NCBI GenBank assembly: GCA_038503075.1
Contig: JBCAML010000019.1
Coordinates: 1,302,001 to 1,366,000 of the forward strand
Length of the DNA: 64,000 nt
Direction: 5' to 3'
Origin: Gyromitra esculenta
Taxonomy: Eukaryota; Ascomycota; Pezizomycetes; Pezizales; Discinaceae
The notes under the pieces were generated by a model. It saw only the letters and a list, made by a program, of their open reading frames with translations. It did no database searches and was not told where the DNA came from. Both the position numbers and the translations under genes were made by a program. The first letter of the stretch is position 1, and every line of letters begins with the position of its first letter. Below, piece by piece: positions 49,801-59,154 of this stretch.

Positions 49801-50433
49801 TCGTCTACGGGATCTAAACGGAAACGTGCAGGTCCGGTATCATTGGATGATCTTATGGATAGCTCTGATGAGGAAGAGCTCAACGAGGATACCGATATGG
49901 AGCTAAATGGAGTGATGGGAGAAACTGGGGAAGAGGACGAAGACGAAGACGAAGAAGTAGAGGCAGTTGAAGAAACAGAAGATCTCTACACAATAGCCGT
50001 CAACACAGCACTTCCATTCTCATCCCCACCACCTCCAACACCCCCACCGCTTCCACGCCGCCCGAAGCGGGTGTCACTTGCTGGCGTAAGGTCAATGCTC
50101 AGCTTCAGCGCTAGTTCGTCACACACGTCTTCGAGGGAACCCACATACTCGAGGGAATCCACACCTCTGCGGGAACCTACATTCCCGAGAAAATCTACAC
50201 TCTCAAGAGAAACCACGCCCCCGAGAAAAGTAGCCCACGTCTCAAAACACAAACCAGCAACCGACATTGCACCCACGCCCTATAGGAAAATTACTGATGA
50301 CCCAGTACACCAGTGGAAGCTCACGAAGTCGGCAAAACGAAGACGGAGAGCGAAGGAAGGAAAAAGAAGGAAAATAGCTGAAAAAACAGAGAAAACATCT
50401 ATTGTGTTGAGCGAAGATGAACTAGGGATATGA
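46888..50433 (+). CDS. Large acidic, probably nuclear protein of unknown function
   Basis: A single uninterrupted frame of 1,181 codons, MPEPLPRPRTSKG to LSEDELGI. I do not recognise the family. Residues about 1-140 are basic and low-complexity. About 160-570 looks like an all-helical folded domain (NPLTLLHSLKSVLHPSIFAV, DDIWYDAAAELG, LASTALEAAFGLWGDTYINA), perhaps armadillo- or HEAT-like. A glycine run near 571 is followed by a charged linker with repeated AEKxD/MNG-type words. Acidic serine-rich tracts follow (SSSSSSENDDSDDDEF near 800, DEEEEKEEENDGDDDE near 920). Near 1080-1110 is a short repeat REPTYSRESTPLREPTFPRK. The C-terminus is strongly basic (KRRRRAKEGKRRK), a likely nuclear localisation signal. 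A nuclear scaffold or chromatin role is only inference. An undetected intron is possible. Confidence 0.75.
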   Translation: MPEPLPRPRTSKGSTNNIHNSTAAPWTTARCHRLLRPLASKIQALKNILQSNPSVTSANAARSKPKRDPSDPDALFVQVVEKTAGGRGLGAARARPRPRRTYSSATGGGGGLRNGGPPPAATVTTSSAGVNDSYLSIWGDDIITTVDIEPPLPKKPVRTAPQDPNNPLTLLHSLKSVLHPSIFAVYLGIYTALESVLLSTNLPQPNSPILPLRILAARKIAHCILATSSEVDSDDIWYDAAAELGSSGEYLRELVRWHAIELVREATTEGLTNRHDNGLGISGVLIGLCRSVGAEQEAQSLLQTLFDLHPVIASPDNPAITTLKTFFSTSPETQYRFIAKNFPQTCSNPSWLGSPDIHTFLLLAASEIDSLPGIDILASTALEAAFGLWGDTYINALAAQRLQASKRKLPPRGNTKPEPVPPRKPPTVMPYRIGTKAETIVLKMVESLLLHSLRNPLSNATQILRSLVHGFLSQLPSTRSDTEDAWGPRWPVAGKVAVLLQGLGRGDDSAIVEELAMCLEDVCTISGKEGLKSLAEFIAECYIPLYDRYSRTDHIQVLASRLLALVKPNNSSGGGGGGMAPETPRVVGRAVVTFTPGKPALPPEMEKAEMKRYLVSQLALFVAVGFSVADAVKRDVAWIRWLGRFEHKVIGLKIQTPGRVKAVLEQPEEVERVDIKGRGENEIKEKGKEGKRKGWRYEEGLDLWVAVGATPGRGKMEKVNGAEKMNGFAKLDGVEKADEAEKTDEVNNTNDAKKGVFMSCVEVEAGDGDWRGGYQVYEDFEPDRPVTPTHSISSSSSSSENDDSDDDEFYSNIRTTPPRTLRRSPRNTARIRKSLASFAVSMSSPIFTNLRTPARGSSGLRKPFELSVGRGSSLLRSSPIRGMGEELWSDGGDSSPVMRRARGVQEESDDEEIRTGDDEGQDEEEEKEEENDGDDDEYVEGETEGDISTLGLGGVKLDTLHTSPPQNVSLPSSTGSKRKRAGPVSLDDLMDSSDEEELNEDTDMELNGVMGETGEEDEDEDEEVEAVEETEDLYTIAVNTALPFSSPPPPTPPPLPRRPKRVSLAGVRSMLSFSASSSHTSSREPTYSRESTPLREPTFPRKSTLSRETTPPRKVAHVSKHKPATDIAPTPYRKITDDPVHQWKLTKSAKRRRRAKEGKRRKIAEKTEKTSIVLSEDELGI

Positions 50434-51298
50434 TATTAATATGCAGAGAGAGAAGTCGATATGTGATTATCATCATCATTATTATCATCACTATACATAA
50501 TTAGCTATCTCCTTTTGTTGGCGCTTGGGTAATCCGGTTATTTGATTGTCACTGTAGAGTTAGTTAATCGAGGTTGCTGTAAGTTGAGTGATGGGATTTT
50601 TTTTTTTTGGGGGGTCGTATATTGTTAGTGTATATTTAGCTACTGTCCCGAGTTTGATAGGTATATGCTGTTAATGAAAGTATGGATTCGAAGAAGGCAT
50701 AAGTTTGATAGTACTTATTTCGAGTGACGATTCGTGATTACTTTTCTCCAAGGACCACTATGCTCGGATGAATACATGTGGCTATGGGTTCGGGAAGATT
50801 TATGGGTCGGGCCGATTTAGTGCTTCTCAAGGGCTGTACTCGTAGAGGTTGTGCAGCGGCATCATGAAAGCTCGTAGTTGATGATATGAGGCCCTGCGCT
50901 TCTCTGCTGTACCAACTTAGCTATCAAAGGGTACATTTACCAAGCAATCACCCACGGTATGCAAACGAGGAAAGTTTCTATTTCTATTACAATCTTTTGA
51001 CATTATGTGTTCATTAGAGATTCAGCTGAGTACTTGCTGAAACCCCAACGAAACTGGCTGCTGTACAAAATCGCCTACAGATTCATGCGGACAAACAAGG
51101 GAGGGGAGATACGACAAAAATTCAGACGCTTACAGGTGGGTTTAGATCCAATTCACAGCGAGCTGTGAGATTTGAGGGGGGCGGGGGGCGGGGGCGGGGG
51201 TATTAGTTTAGCAGTGCTCAATAAAAAAAAATTGCAAATGCGTGAGCCATACCCAAACTCAGATAAACCGAAACCCCTCCATACGAAAAACTTCAGCT
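50434..51298. other. Intergenic with G-quadruplex motif
   Basis: No gene is seen. A four-tract G-rich motif lies at 51176-51200, described separately, and a (TCATCA)-type run follows the stop at about 50470-50490. Confidence 0.5.
51176..51200 (+). other. G-quadruplex-forming motif
   Basis: There are four G tracts of 6, 6, 5 and 5 bases separated by single C bases, which meets the usual G4 rule with very short loops. It is located 3' of the convergent small gene at 51299. Confidence 0.8.
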
Positions 51299-51856
51299 CT
51301 ACATAAGCAAGCAAGATTTCAACTTGAGTTTGGCAGCGTTTCCCATTTTCTTCGATCTATACTTCGAAGCATCTCCCTTTTTCTCCAATTCATCCCAGAT
51401 AGCATCCACCACACATTCCCTTCCCCTTGGGAAAACGAACTCCACAGGAGCAAACTCCATCTCTCCCTCATAGAAAGTCTTCGCGGACGACAGCGTCGGC
51501 TCCCGGACCTGCAAGCGGAGACATTCGATTCCGACGGCGATCTCCCTGCATAGTTCCCGAAGATCCGTGAGAAGCAACTCGTTCTTCACCGAACTGCTTG
51601 TCGGTCCGTATCTCCTGTAGCGGCGGATGTATTCTTCGTATCCAGCCGAGAGCTGCGAGCGGAGTGTGATGAGCCGCTCTCTCATACCGAAGAGCTTGTT
51701 GAGGACGTAGCGGGGGCCAGCTACGAATGCAGATGGAAGATCTGTCGGACGGACCTGTAGGACCAGGAATACGGAGAATTTTATGAGGTCTGCTCGGAGC
51801 TCATAAAGAGGAATTGAAAGCAATTGAATAACTTTTCGGAAAGTCAGGGGTGGCAT
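51299..51856 (-). CDS. Small protein with C-terminal CaaX box
   Basis: A single frame of 185 codons starting MPPLTFRKVIQLL. I do not recognise the family. The sequence is helix-rich and basic, with KNELLLTDLRELCREIAVGI in the middle. It ends KKMGNAAKLKLKSCLLM: a cysteine-aliphatic-aliphatic-Met box preceded by lysines. Such an ending is the classic signal for farnesylation and membrane attachment. An ATTTATAAGT TATA-like word lies about 120 bp upstream on the minus strand. It could be an orphan or lineage-specific membrane-attached protein. Being a single exon without homology evidence, the call is moderate. Confidence 0.55.
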   Translation of the reverse strand: MPPLTFRKVIQLLSIPLYELRADLIKFSVFLVLQVRPTDLPSAFVAGPRYVLNKLFGMRERLITLRSQLSAGYEEYIRRYRRYGPTSSSVKNELLLTDLRELCREIAVGIECLRLQVREPTLSSAKTFYEGEMEFAPVEFVFPRGRECVVDAIWDELEKKGDASKYRSKKMGNAAKLKLKSCLLM

Positions 51857-52909
51857 TTTGATAATGCTTGATGATTGGGTGCAGTGGTTAACGTTTATCT
51901 TGGATCACTGAGTGAGGTGGGGATGAAGAGTTGTGTTTGTACTTTTTTTTTTTTCTTTCTTTGTGGGTGTGGGCGTATTTATAAGTCACTTATTACATGG
52001 ACTTTCGACACCACGATGGATTGAGTCTGGCAAGCTTGTTTGTCGATGGCAGACCTAACTGCTTGAGCGGTTTCATCGTTGCATGTAATGGATAGTATGT
52101 GGGTTCCAGGCACGCCCACGGCCACCTCCTATCATTACCCCTCCCACCATCCGCTAGTGATGCTGTTGGGTTCTAGCCCTGTATTATATTAAATTCATAT
52201 TTCTTCCGCAGCTATAGATGAATAAATCTCACTATTAAAAGATGGTATTTGTGTGAAGATTCCATTTTCGTTTTAATCGAGTCATATCACAAATCAAATA
52301 TCTCGATTTATCACTCGATTTATCAGCCGTGGTTGTGGTGCAGTGGATGAACCGGGCTAGCCGTAACGAGCACGCCATAACTAGTACTGCTGTTGATACC
52401 ACTGGCGAAATATTTATAACCAATTATATCTTAGCAAATATATATCCACGTCCTCTATAAGCTTCGGCTAGATTCGCTCTTGGCTTTTGAGCTGACATAC
52501 GTGTCTGGTCTACCATATAAACGCGTTTATCTTTCACCCCATGCCCATTGGTGCGTGTGTCGGAGGCCAATAATGTTAAGGCGTATGGGGTTTGCTGTAC
52601 TGTGAAGCCGAATCAAATAATAAGTTTAAGAGAAATGGCTGCAATAGTCACAGTAACTGGGAGGAGATACGTTGCACTAAGAAGTTAGTGCTACTTTAAT
52701 AGGTAAAGTGGCCGGTAAGTTACTACTAATTTCTAGCGAAGGACATTTCCATTAGCCAGGCACCTCTCTAGCTGTTTTCTCGCTGCATAAGATTCATCCG
52801 CAAGTGCTCACTGAGGCACGAACTAAAACCCGCAACTGTTTTACTAAATTGATGCATAATCGATCACTACCTACCAAAATACTGCACGTACACAATATAC
52901 AAAACACAA
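51857..52909. other. Intergenic
   Basis: The upstream region of the CaaX gene is followed by AT-rich sequence 3' of the phosphoesterase gene. A short direct repeat CGATTTATCA occurs twice at about 52302-52326. No gene is seen. Confidence 0.5.
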
Positions 52910-53948
52910 TTACACCTCTGTAGCCGGTAGCTCCATATCCAATAAAACACCACCATGAGCAACTTTCATCGTAACAGTTAGTAAACTCGCGTTCACCACC
53001 AGCGTCTCCTTTCCTTTCTCCATCAGCGGTTCATCAGCAGCAGTACGGCTCACGTCTAACTGCCATGCACCACATCTTCCCGTCTCTTCCACAAGTTCCT
53101 CGGCCTCTGTCCACCCCAACGGTTCTAATGTTCTCCTCCGCTTCTCCACGCCTCCATTGCTTTCATCTTTCCACTCCAGCCTCGTTGCTCCAAACCCCTC
53201 GTGCACATGCCCAAATACATGTAATCTCGGCCGCACCCTCTCAAGCGCTTTCCGCAACCAATGACACCCAGAAAGCTCATTTTTCAACGAAGCTTTATCA
53301 TGCAGAGTCTCTGGCGGGCCGTGAGTAATCAATATATCTGTATCCTCCGGCACTGGAGGTATTCCAGCAGCTGTCATGTTCGGATTGTCTGGCAGCGAGT
53401 TCCAGCGATCGAGAGAGCGTGGATATGCGAACGCCCAGTTATTGAAATCGGGCTGGTATGGCGAGGCGTGAACTTTGAAGGTGGCCTTCTTGCGTTTCAG
53501 CGTGAAGGTTTGTGTAGATTCTGCCATGTAGACTATTCCAGCGGCCTTGGCTTCGGGGGAGGTGAATAGGGATTGACAAAGGTGTGGGAATTCGGGATGC
53601 GTGTGGCGGGTGTGACCGTTGTTGGTGTAGTAGTCTTCGTCAAGGGTTATGTCGTGGTTTCCTGGGGTTAGGGTCAGTATCAGTATCACGAGGGATGAAT
53701 GAAAGCTGAGATGCACCAGCGATAATGATCTTGAGTTCTGCATCTACGTTCTTTATCCATGAAAGTGTACGCTGGTATTCAGCGAGTTTGCCGGTAAAGG
53801 TCATATCACCGGCATGAATGAATATATCGCATCTTGGTAGTGGCGTACGAAATATGGGAGCATTTTTGGTTGGAATTTGGCAGTGAGTATCGGAGATGAG
53901 GAAAAGGCGTACTTTGACAGTTTTCTCGATGCCAGCACTGGTAGCCAT
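52910..53948 (-). CDS. Calcineurin-like metallophosphoesterase (MPPED/UPF0046-type)
   Basis: A predicted 327-residue protein from exons 53948-53717 and 53661-52910, joined by a 55-nt intron. The join recreates the metal-binding motif IIIAGNHDITLD. The full motif set of the metallophosphoesterase fold is visible in order: LFLISDTHC (about residue 20), IHAGDMTFTG (about 49), GNHD (about 78), ITHGPPETLHD (about 190) and HVFGHVHEGFG (about 228). Members bind two metal ions and hydrolyse phosphoesters, often cyclic nucleotides; the substrate here is unknown. The start MATSAGIEKTVKV was chosen as the first ATG in frame before the fold. It is divergent from ARPC5 with 428 bp between starts. Confidence 0.93.
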
Positions 53949-54376
53949 TATTATAACCCTAAGAAACAAGCTGTAGAAAGTAGGGTTTGCTACAGGGGAT
54001 AGGGAAGAGGGGAGGCAGATATCGCTCGGCTATATAGCGATTAATTCAATCGAGTGATATTTTATGACCGTGAGGCTCAAATGCGGCTCTGCGGTGAGCG
54101 GGGAGTAGCAGCTTGGCCAGATGCTGTGTTGATGTTGAAAACCATCAAATAACCGCTCCGCTAGCTGAAGATCATCAATAACAATACCATCAGACTTCTA
54201 GTGCATACCTAATTCTCGAATCTGTTCTTTAATTCACACCATCGCAATTCTAGATTCAACTTTGGGTTGGTATTGACAGCTCGTCGTCATCCCTGAATCC
54301 CCACAGAGCCTCCGTGAGACCCCACACCAGCACCAGAGATACCTCAAAAGCTTTCACAAATCTCCAGAACCGAAAA
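53949..54376. promoter_or_regulatory. Compact divergent promoter (phosphoesterase / ARPC5)
   Basis: These 428 bp are shared by two divergent genes. AT-rich sequence lies toward the phosphoesterase and C/A-rich sequence toward ARPC5. There is no clear TATA box. The role is inferred from orientation. Confidence 0.4.
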
Positions 54377-55115
54377 ATGGCAGCTATAAACTACCGCCTT
54401 ATTGACATCGACGCGCTCGATCCCGAGTCTGCCTTCCCGGCTGACCTCCTTACCCCTCAATTCGCACCCGTTTCCTCGGGTGAGATCCAGAGTCTCGCCA
54501 ATAACTGTCGACAGCTGTTGCAGCGTGGAGAGCAGGAGCAAGCTCTCGTGGTTGCGCTGGGGAATGTTCCATATGGTGCTGATGAGCAGGGGAAGGTATG
54601 TACCAAGTTCTTAGGCTCCCTAGCCCTATGATGGAGTGAGAAATTAGCTAGGATAAGGAGCTGATAGATGGTACTCGGTGGATAGGATCTCCATCTGCAA
54701 ACCGTTCTGGAAATCCTCTCCTCAATAAAAGCAGTCGAGATGTCCCCAATTCTCTCACGCCTGTATTCTGGACCTGCTGGAACAGAGTTACTGGATGTGT
54801 TGATGAAGTATATCACCCCCCCAACCCCAATCCCAACCCCAACCCCAGCCCCAGCCCTTAGTTCAAATCGACTAAACCCCTGGAACTAGATTTCTCTATA
54901 AAGGCATGGCGCGTCACAATACCTCCACTACTCCTGCAATCTCTCAGCATGCAACAGGTGTCTCATCTGTCAGCACCCCGCGCGAGTTCGGTATTGCCCC
55001 AAGTCGTGGCGATGGAGGTGGCATGAGCGTGTTGTTGAGTTGGCACGAGAAGGTTGTCGAGATTGCTGGAGAGGGCGCAATTGTTAGGGTAATGACGGAT
55101 AGAAGGACTGTGTAG
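54377..55115 (+). CDS. ARC15: ARP2/3 complex subunit 5 (ARPC5, p16-Arc)
   Basis: A predicted 188-residue protein from exons 54377-54595, 54686-54807 and 54890-55115. The joined sequence has the ARPC5 pattern: INYRLIDIDALDPE at the N-terminus, then QALVVALGNVPYG, DLHLQTVLEILSSIKAVEMS, and LDVLMKFLYKGMA across the second intron. The ending is LLSWHEKVVEIAGEGAIVRV. It is the smallest ARP2/3 subunit, part of the actin-nucleating complex used in endocytosis and hyphal growth. It is slightly longer than the yeast protein because of a Ser/Thr-rich insert (STTPAISQHATGVSSVST). The second intron carries a C-rich CCCCAA array at 54815-54857. Confidence 0.95.
54815..54857 (+). repeat. C-rich (CCCCAA)-like array in ARPC5 intron 2
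   Basis: About seven C-tracts of 3-7 bases are separated by AA, AAT or AG. The opposite strand reads GGGGTT-like and could form a G-quadruplex in the DNA of the template strand. It lies just after the 5' splice site (donor at 54808). Confidence 0.8.
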
Positions 55116-55633
55116 AGATAGAATATCCATTGAAGGGATTTGGCACGGTAAAGACGTGGAGATAGAAGTAGGAGAGAGACAGAAACAAAAATGATAATAT
55201 ACATTTATAGCTCTGGGTACCTGCATATAGTGCCTACTATGTTCTTGATGGCGAGGAGAAGGAATCTAGAGATACCTGCCAATTAGAGAGTATCTTTAAG
55301 ACGTACTCAATTCAGCAGAATTTGCAAATCAAACTTATTCTACCCTAAGAGCTATATCTAGGATGCGTATTTTTCGATTTTTATTTCCTCCCTCGATATT
55401 TTTGCACACCGATGGTAGTATTAATTATTTCTTGAATGAAGGGTGCCTATGGAGGCCTATATCAACCAATCCGAAATATTAGCGGGCTAGGGAAACTTTA
55501 TTTGGTTTAAGCGAGGCTTAGCTGGAGCCCGGCGCCTAGAGCATACTCTAGAGAGGCGATTCGTTCAAAGAGTTACTATATATAGCAGAAGATAGGAGTA
55601 TTTAGTTGTATTTGGTATTAGATGGTGTTTGTG

Positions 55634-55815
55634 GCCAGTACATTCAGTCTCTCCCGGCCACACGACGAAACTGGGCAGTTGACGAACAACTTAAGGGTTT
55701 ACCACCGAAAACACTCACAGTCCTCAGAATCCTAAACCACTGTTGCTCTCTCTCCCGACCTCTATTTGTCAACTGCCTAGTTTCGTCATGTAGCTGGGAG
55801 AGACTATGCACTGGC
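55634..55815. mobile_element. MITE, about 182 bp
   Basis: The left arm GCCAGTACATTCAGTCTCTC pairs with the right arm GAGAGACTATGCACTGGC. Similarity continues inward through ACGAAACTGGGCAGTTGAC and GTCAACTGCCTAGTTTCGT to about 50 bp. Divergence is visible, so it is older than the other elements. Confidence 0.75.
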
Positions 55816-55865
55816 ATGTAAAGGTTTTCTCATTCTGAGTATTACGTTCTATATAAGTAACAATA

Positions 55866-56051
55866 CCGTGATATCTCAGCGATACCGAACAGGGCTGTGG
55901 GATGAGAGTAATTCTTGGATTGGCTGGATGTGCATTGCGGCTTAATTGTGGCCAGTAAATAGTCAGGCACTGATGTGAATTTCATGCATTCAGCCAATCC
56001 GAGAATTGCTTTCAGCAAACAACCCCGCTCGGCATCGCTGAGATATTACGG
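55866..56051. mobile_element. MITE, 186 bp, CCGT ends with TA flanks
   Basis: The left end CCGTGATATCTCAGCGATAC and the right end GCATCGCTGAGATATTACGG are inverted with two or three mismatches. TA flanks both sides. The ends start CCGT like the nested element at 29582. The interior has GATTGGCTGG and AGCCAATCC, which also pair. Confidence 0.8.
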
Positions 56052-57085
56052 TACTATATGCATACTGTACAGGTGTGCACGTGCAGTTCTTCTGAGGCGA
56101 TGGTTGTTGCTGTGAAACCTAGAGTGGTCCTGGCAGCAAACATGAAAAATCACTCGATTTGTGTACCCAAACCCGTGTTGGAGAAGCTTCCTAATGCGGG
56201 ATGCCTCCACGGGCGTGGCTTCGGAGTCGGAAGTGATTGAGAGACAGGTACCCGAGCACACGGGCACTCGAGCGCCCGAGAGAGAGCTATTTAGATAGGG
56301 GCCGTATGCCCACCTCTAGCAAGCACAAGCAAGCAAGCCTAAGCAATACAAGCAATCGAGTCCTCTATTCCTCCCTACGCGCCCCAATATTACAGCAACC
56401 CGTGTTGAATATAACGAATAGATATATGATATGCAGTATCGAGTAGAGAAAGAAAGAGAAACCAGAATAGAAGAGCGAGCATATAGCCCCTATACATATA
56501 TTCTTCATGGAGTCATATAAACAGGATTACGGCGGGTTCTTTAGGCGCCGAATACTAGTAGATCGGCCCGAGACCTCTATTAGTATGTAGGTGAGACTAC
56601 TATGTATCTGAAACGGTATTGGTATCTCGTCGGATAACGTGCCAATGAAACACTAGGAAGGCTATGGACATATACCATATATCCAACAACCCGAACAGCC
56701 GATTTCAGGCGCCTTAGCAGCAATTGGGAGGGCAGCGGGGAGTGCTGGGCGAGATTTTGCTGAGGAAGTAATTGCCGAGGTGTGTTGCTATGACTGGTGT
56801 TGAAAAGGGTTTCTCCTTCACCAACCCCCAACCACAACCGCTTGCCCACCCTGCTTATGCGGGCTGAGTATGTATGGGGGTCTTGGCAGTCATAAAGACA
56901 ATTCACGTCTGTTTCCCAATGTTACGAATTGAGTGAAAGAGCTCCACCGAAATTTCTCGTTGTAGCGAATGAACGTCTGATTGCGAGACCACCCACGCCA
57001 AGGAGAAGGAAGACAAGGGACCAGATCAAGATAACTCGACTTTTATAATTATACATATGATAGGCAGATAGATAGATTACTCATA

Positions 57086-57184
57086 CAGTTCAATCGCCCT
57101 ATAAGGGTTCACTCCGGGCGAAAGTCCATACCCTTATAGAGCAGATACCCTTATAAGCCGAACCCTTATAGGGCGATTGAACTG
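57086..57184. mobile_element. MITE, 99 bp, same family as 27280-27459
   Basis: The left end CAGTTCAATCGCCCTATAAG and the right end TTATAGGGCGATTGAACTG are inverted. TA flanks both sides. It shares CAATCGCCCTATAAG with the element at 27280. Internal CCCTTATA words recur. Confidence 0.85.
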
Positions 57185-57231
57185 TACTCGCATCCAACCC
57201 ATTGGGTTATAGCGGTTAGCAAAAGAAAATA

Positions 57232-57492
57232 AGGGCGCGTTCGGGAACGGAGTTATTTTGGGGTAAAAACTCCGTTTCAATTTTTTTTGAGTGTTCGGCA
57301 CGCCTAGTGAAGGCAAGAGAAAACGTCGTTTATATATATATGGTCAAACACCGTTTCAAAAAAAAAAAGTGGTTCTTACCTACTTTTTTTCCACAAAACT
57401 CCGTTTCAATATTTCTCAGTTTTCCACTAGCAAATTAAACGGGGTTTTCACAAAACGCCGTTTCCAGTTCTCAGATTTACCAAACGCGCCCT
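57232..57492. mobile_element. MITE-like element, about 261 bp, AGGGCGCGTT ends
   Basis: The termini AGGGCGCGTTCGG and CCAAACGCGCCCT are inverted. The interior repeats CTCCGTTTCAA several times in both arms (ACTCCGTTTC at about 57269 and 57399, CGCCGTTTCC at about 57456). It resembles hAT- or PIF-like MITEs with GGGCG..GTTTGG ends. No clean target duplication was found. Confidence 0.6.
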
Positions 57493-57929
57493 AAAACAAA
57501 ACAAACTAAACCAAAACTTGGTGGCAGCGTGGTTAAAAACAACCCCTTGATCGTTTGCTATCTCTCTACATCTCCATACCCCCATTCTAACTCTCTATTC
57601 TCTTTTTCAATTTCTTCCTTAGCATTCCTCTGTATAATTTTGGGTTCTCTCCAAATCTTCACTCCATATTCTATTCCATCACTAGTATAGAGTAGCTCCT
57701 TCTTTCCCATGACCCTCTCAAGCTTCTCCTCTGCCTCACTTCTAATTATACATATGTGTTACTGAGGAAATAAAATAAAAATAACTACAAAAGAAAGATA
57801 ATCGATCCAACACAGGTGTATACGTAGCTGCCTTCTATCCACCGGTATGTCATATATGTGTGCACCCATAATCTTCACTTAGAGATTTTGCCAATAGCAA
57901 GTATTGAATACAGGTAAACGGTTACAAAT

Positions 57930-58428
57930 CTACTCGGCTGCTTCAGAGCGTTGCTCCGACGCCGCCTCTAGTTCTTGAAGCTGCTCATGTTCATGTTCAT
58001 GAGCCGTGAGGATGTTGGTACGAGGGGAATATTGTTGATAGCTGTTTATGGTGTTAATATTTATCGTATGGCGATGGTTCATAGAGTACTCATTGTAGGA
58101 CTCTGTTTCATTGTTGGCTCTGGTTTGGGGCCCTGATTCTGGGACATGGTTTATATCGGTATCCTAGAGTCACACGTAGATTAGCAACCAACGTTTAGAG
58201 GTCATGTAGTGCTATTGATACCAAAGAAGGGAAATCAATGTTAAATTTTTTAGGGCTGCTAGTCACAAAGTTCAGATGTAGTGAGGGGGGGTTTGTTACA
58301 GTGGATCTCAGATCCCTTAGGAATAACCATCCCTTACAGAGAGTTAGGATAGCAACAATAAGCGATAATACCCCAAAGACAATCCCAGAAATATCGCCTA
58401 CACTAAGAGCTTTGGTATCTGTCGACAT
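57930..58428 (-). CDS. Small single-pass membrane protein
   Basis: A predicted 146-residue protein from exons 58428-58222 and 58163-57930. The 58-nt intron has a TGCTAATCT branch point and both exons end in phase 0. The first exon encodes MSTDTKALSVGDISGIVFGV followed by a hydrophobic stretch (LSLIVAILTL, then GWLFL) that should span the membrane. The second exon encodes an acidic, Asn/Gln-rich tail with HEHEHEQLQELEAASEQ, probably a short coiled coil, ending at 57930. Short one-helix proteins of this layout are common as lineage-specific families in filamentous fungi. No function is known to me. The in-frame second exon of 77 sense codons supports a real gene. Confidence 0.65.
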
Positions 58429-58765
58429 GATGTTTCGTCGTTACTATATACCTATTATGTATATAAGACCCGAGAAGCTGATGTGTATAATTGTCGAGTT
58501 TGAAAATGGGTTTGGTCGGCGCGGGTGTGACAGGAATGACTGTTACCGAGAAAGATTCCTAGGGGAAAATCTTGAATTCTAGACCTGAAGAGAGGCGGGG
58601 ATTTCCCACTTTACAAAGGCCTAAAGTTGAAGAATTTAGCTGCGACGTGGCAAGGCAGACAGACACGTACGTTGAAAACGCCTATTCGATTCATATTCTA
58701 CGCGAAAATTTCTGTGCTATGCAGCATTAGGACCTTGCTGTGCAAAAAAAAGGAACTTTCCGGAA

Positions 58766-59003
58766 GTATTACGGATACTAGGGTAAGTCTGTGGACAGGT
58801 GAAGGTGCAGCTCTTTTCCTGGGGGACTCATGTTTGTTTGGGTTTCATCCTTTTGTGAGCTAACTCTGTTTAATATCCAATACATAGATTCCTGGTTTAT
58901 TAGGGCTTTTATCAGGTCTCAAGGAGTGATGAAGGTGTGGAAAGTTAACACATCTTACCCGCACCACCATCTGTCCACAGACTTACCATGGCATCCGTAG
59001 TAC
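58766..59003. mobile_element. MITE family GTA-TACGG, copy C
   Basis: The left end GTATTACGGATACTAGGGTA and the right end TACCATGGCATCCGTAGTAC are inverted. They continue into AGGTGAAGGTGCAGCTC and CGCACCACCATCTG. Length (238 bp) and internal order match copies A and B. Confidence 0.8.
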
Positions 59004-59154
59004 ATGTAGTTTGGATACATGGTAGCTAGAGGAAGGGTACGTGGAAGCAGCGTAGAGGGCAGAGGCTAGCCATGAATGAGGAATATAAAATAGTTGCACT
59101 TAAGTGCACCTAAATAGGCGTTGAGATAGAGGGTGGCGATTACTACGGCTACTA

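Larger units (their letters stand above)
55116..57929. other. Intergenic region with MITEs
   Basis: No gene is seen. It holds four inverted-repeat elements listed separately and a (CAAG)n-like stretch at about 56320-56355. Other sequence is unclassified. Confidence 0.5.

Noticed and set aside
54815..54857. Telomere-like repeat
   Set aside because: The CCCCAA pattern is not the fungal TTAGGG type, is short and imperfect, and sits inside an intron of an ordinary gene.
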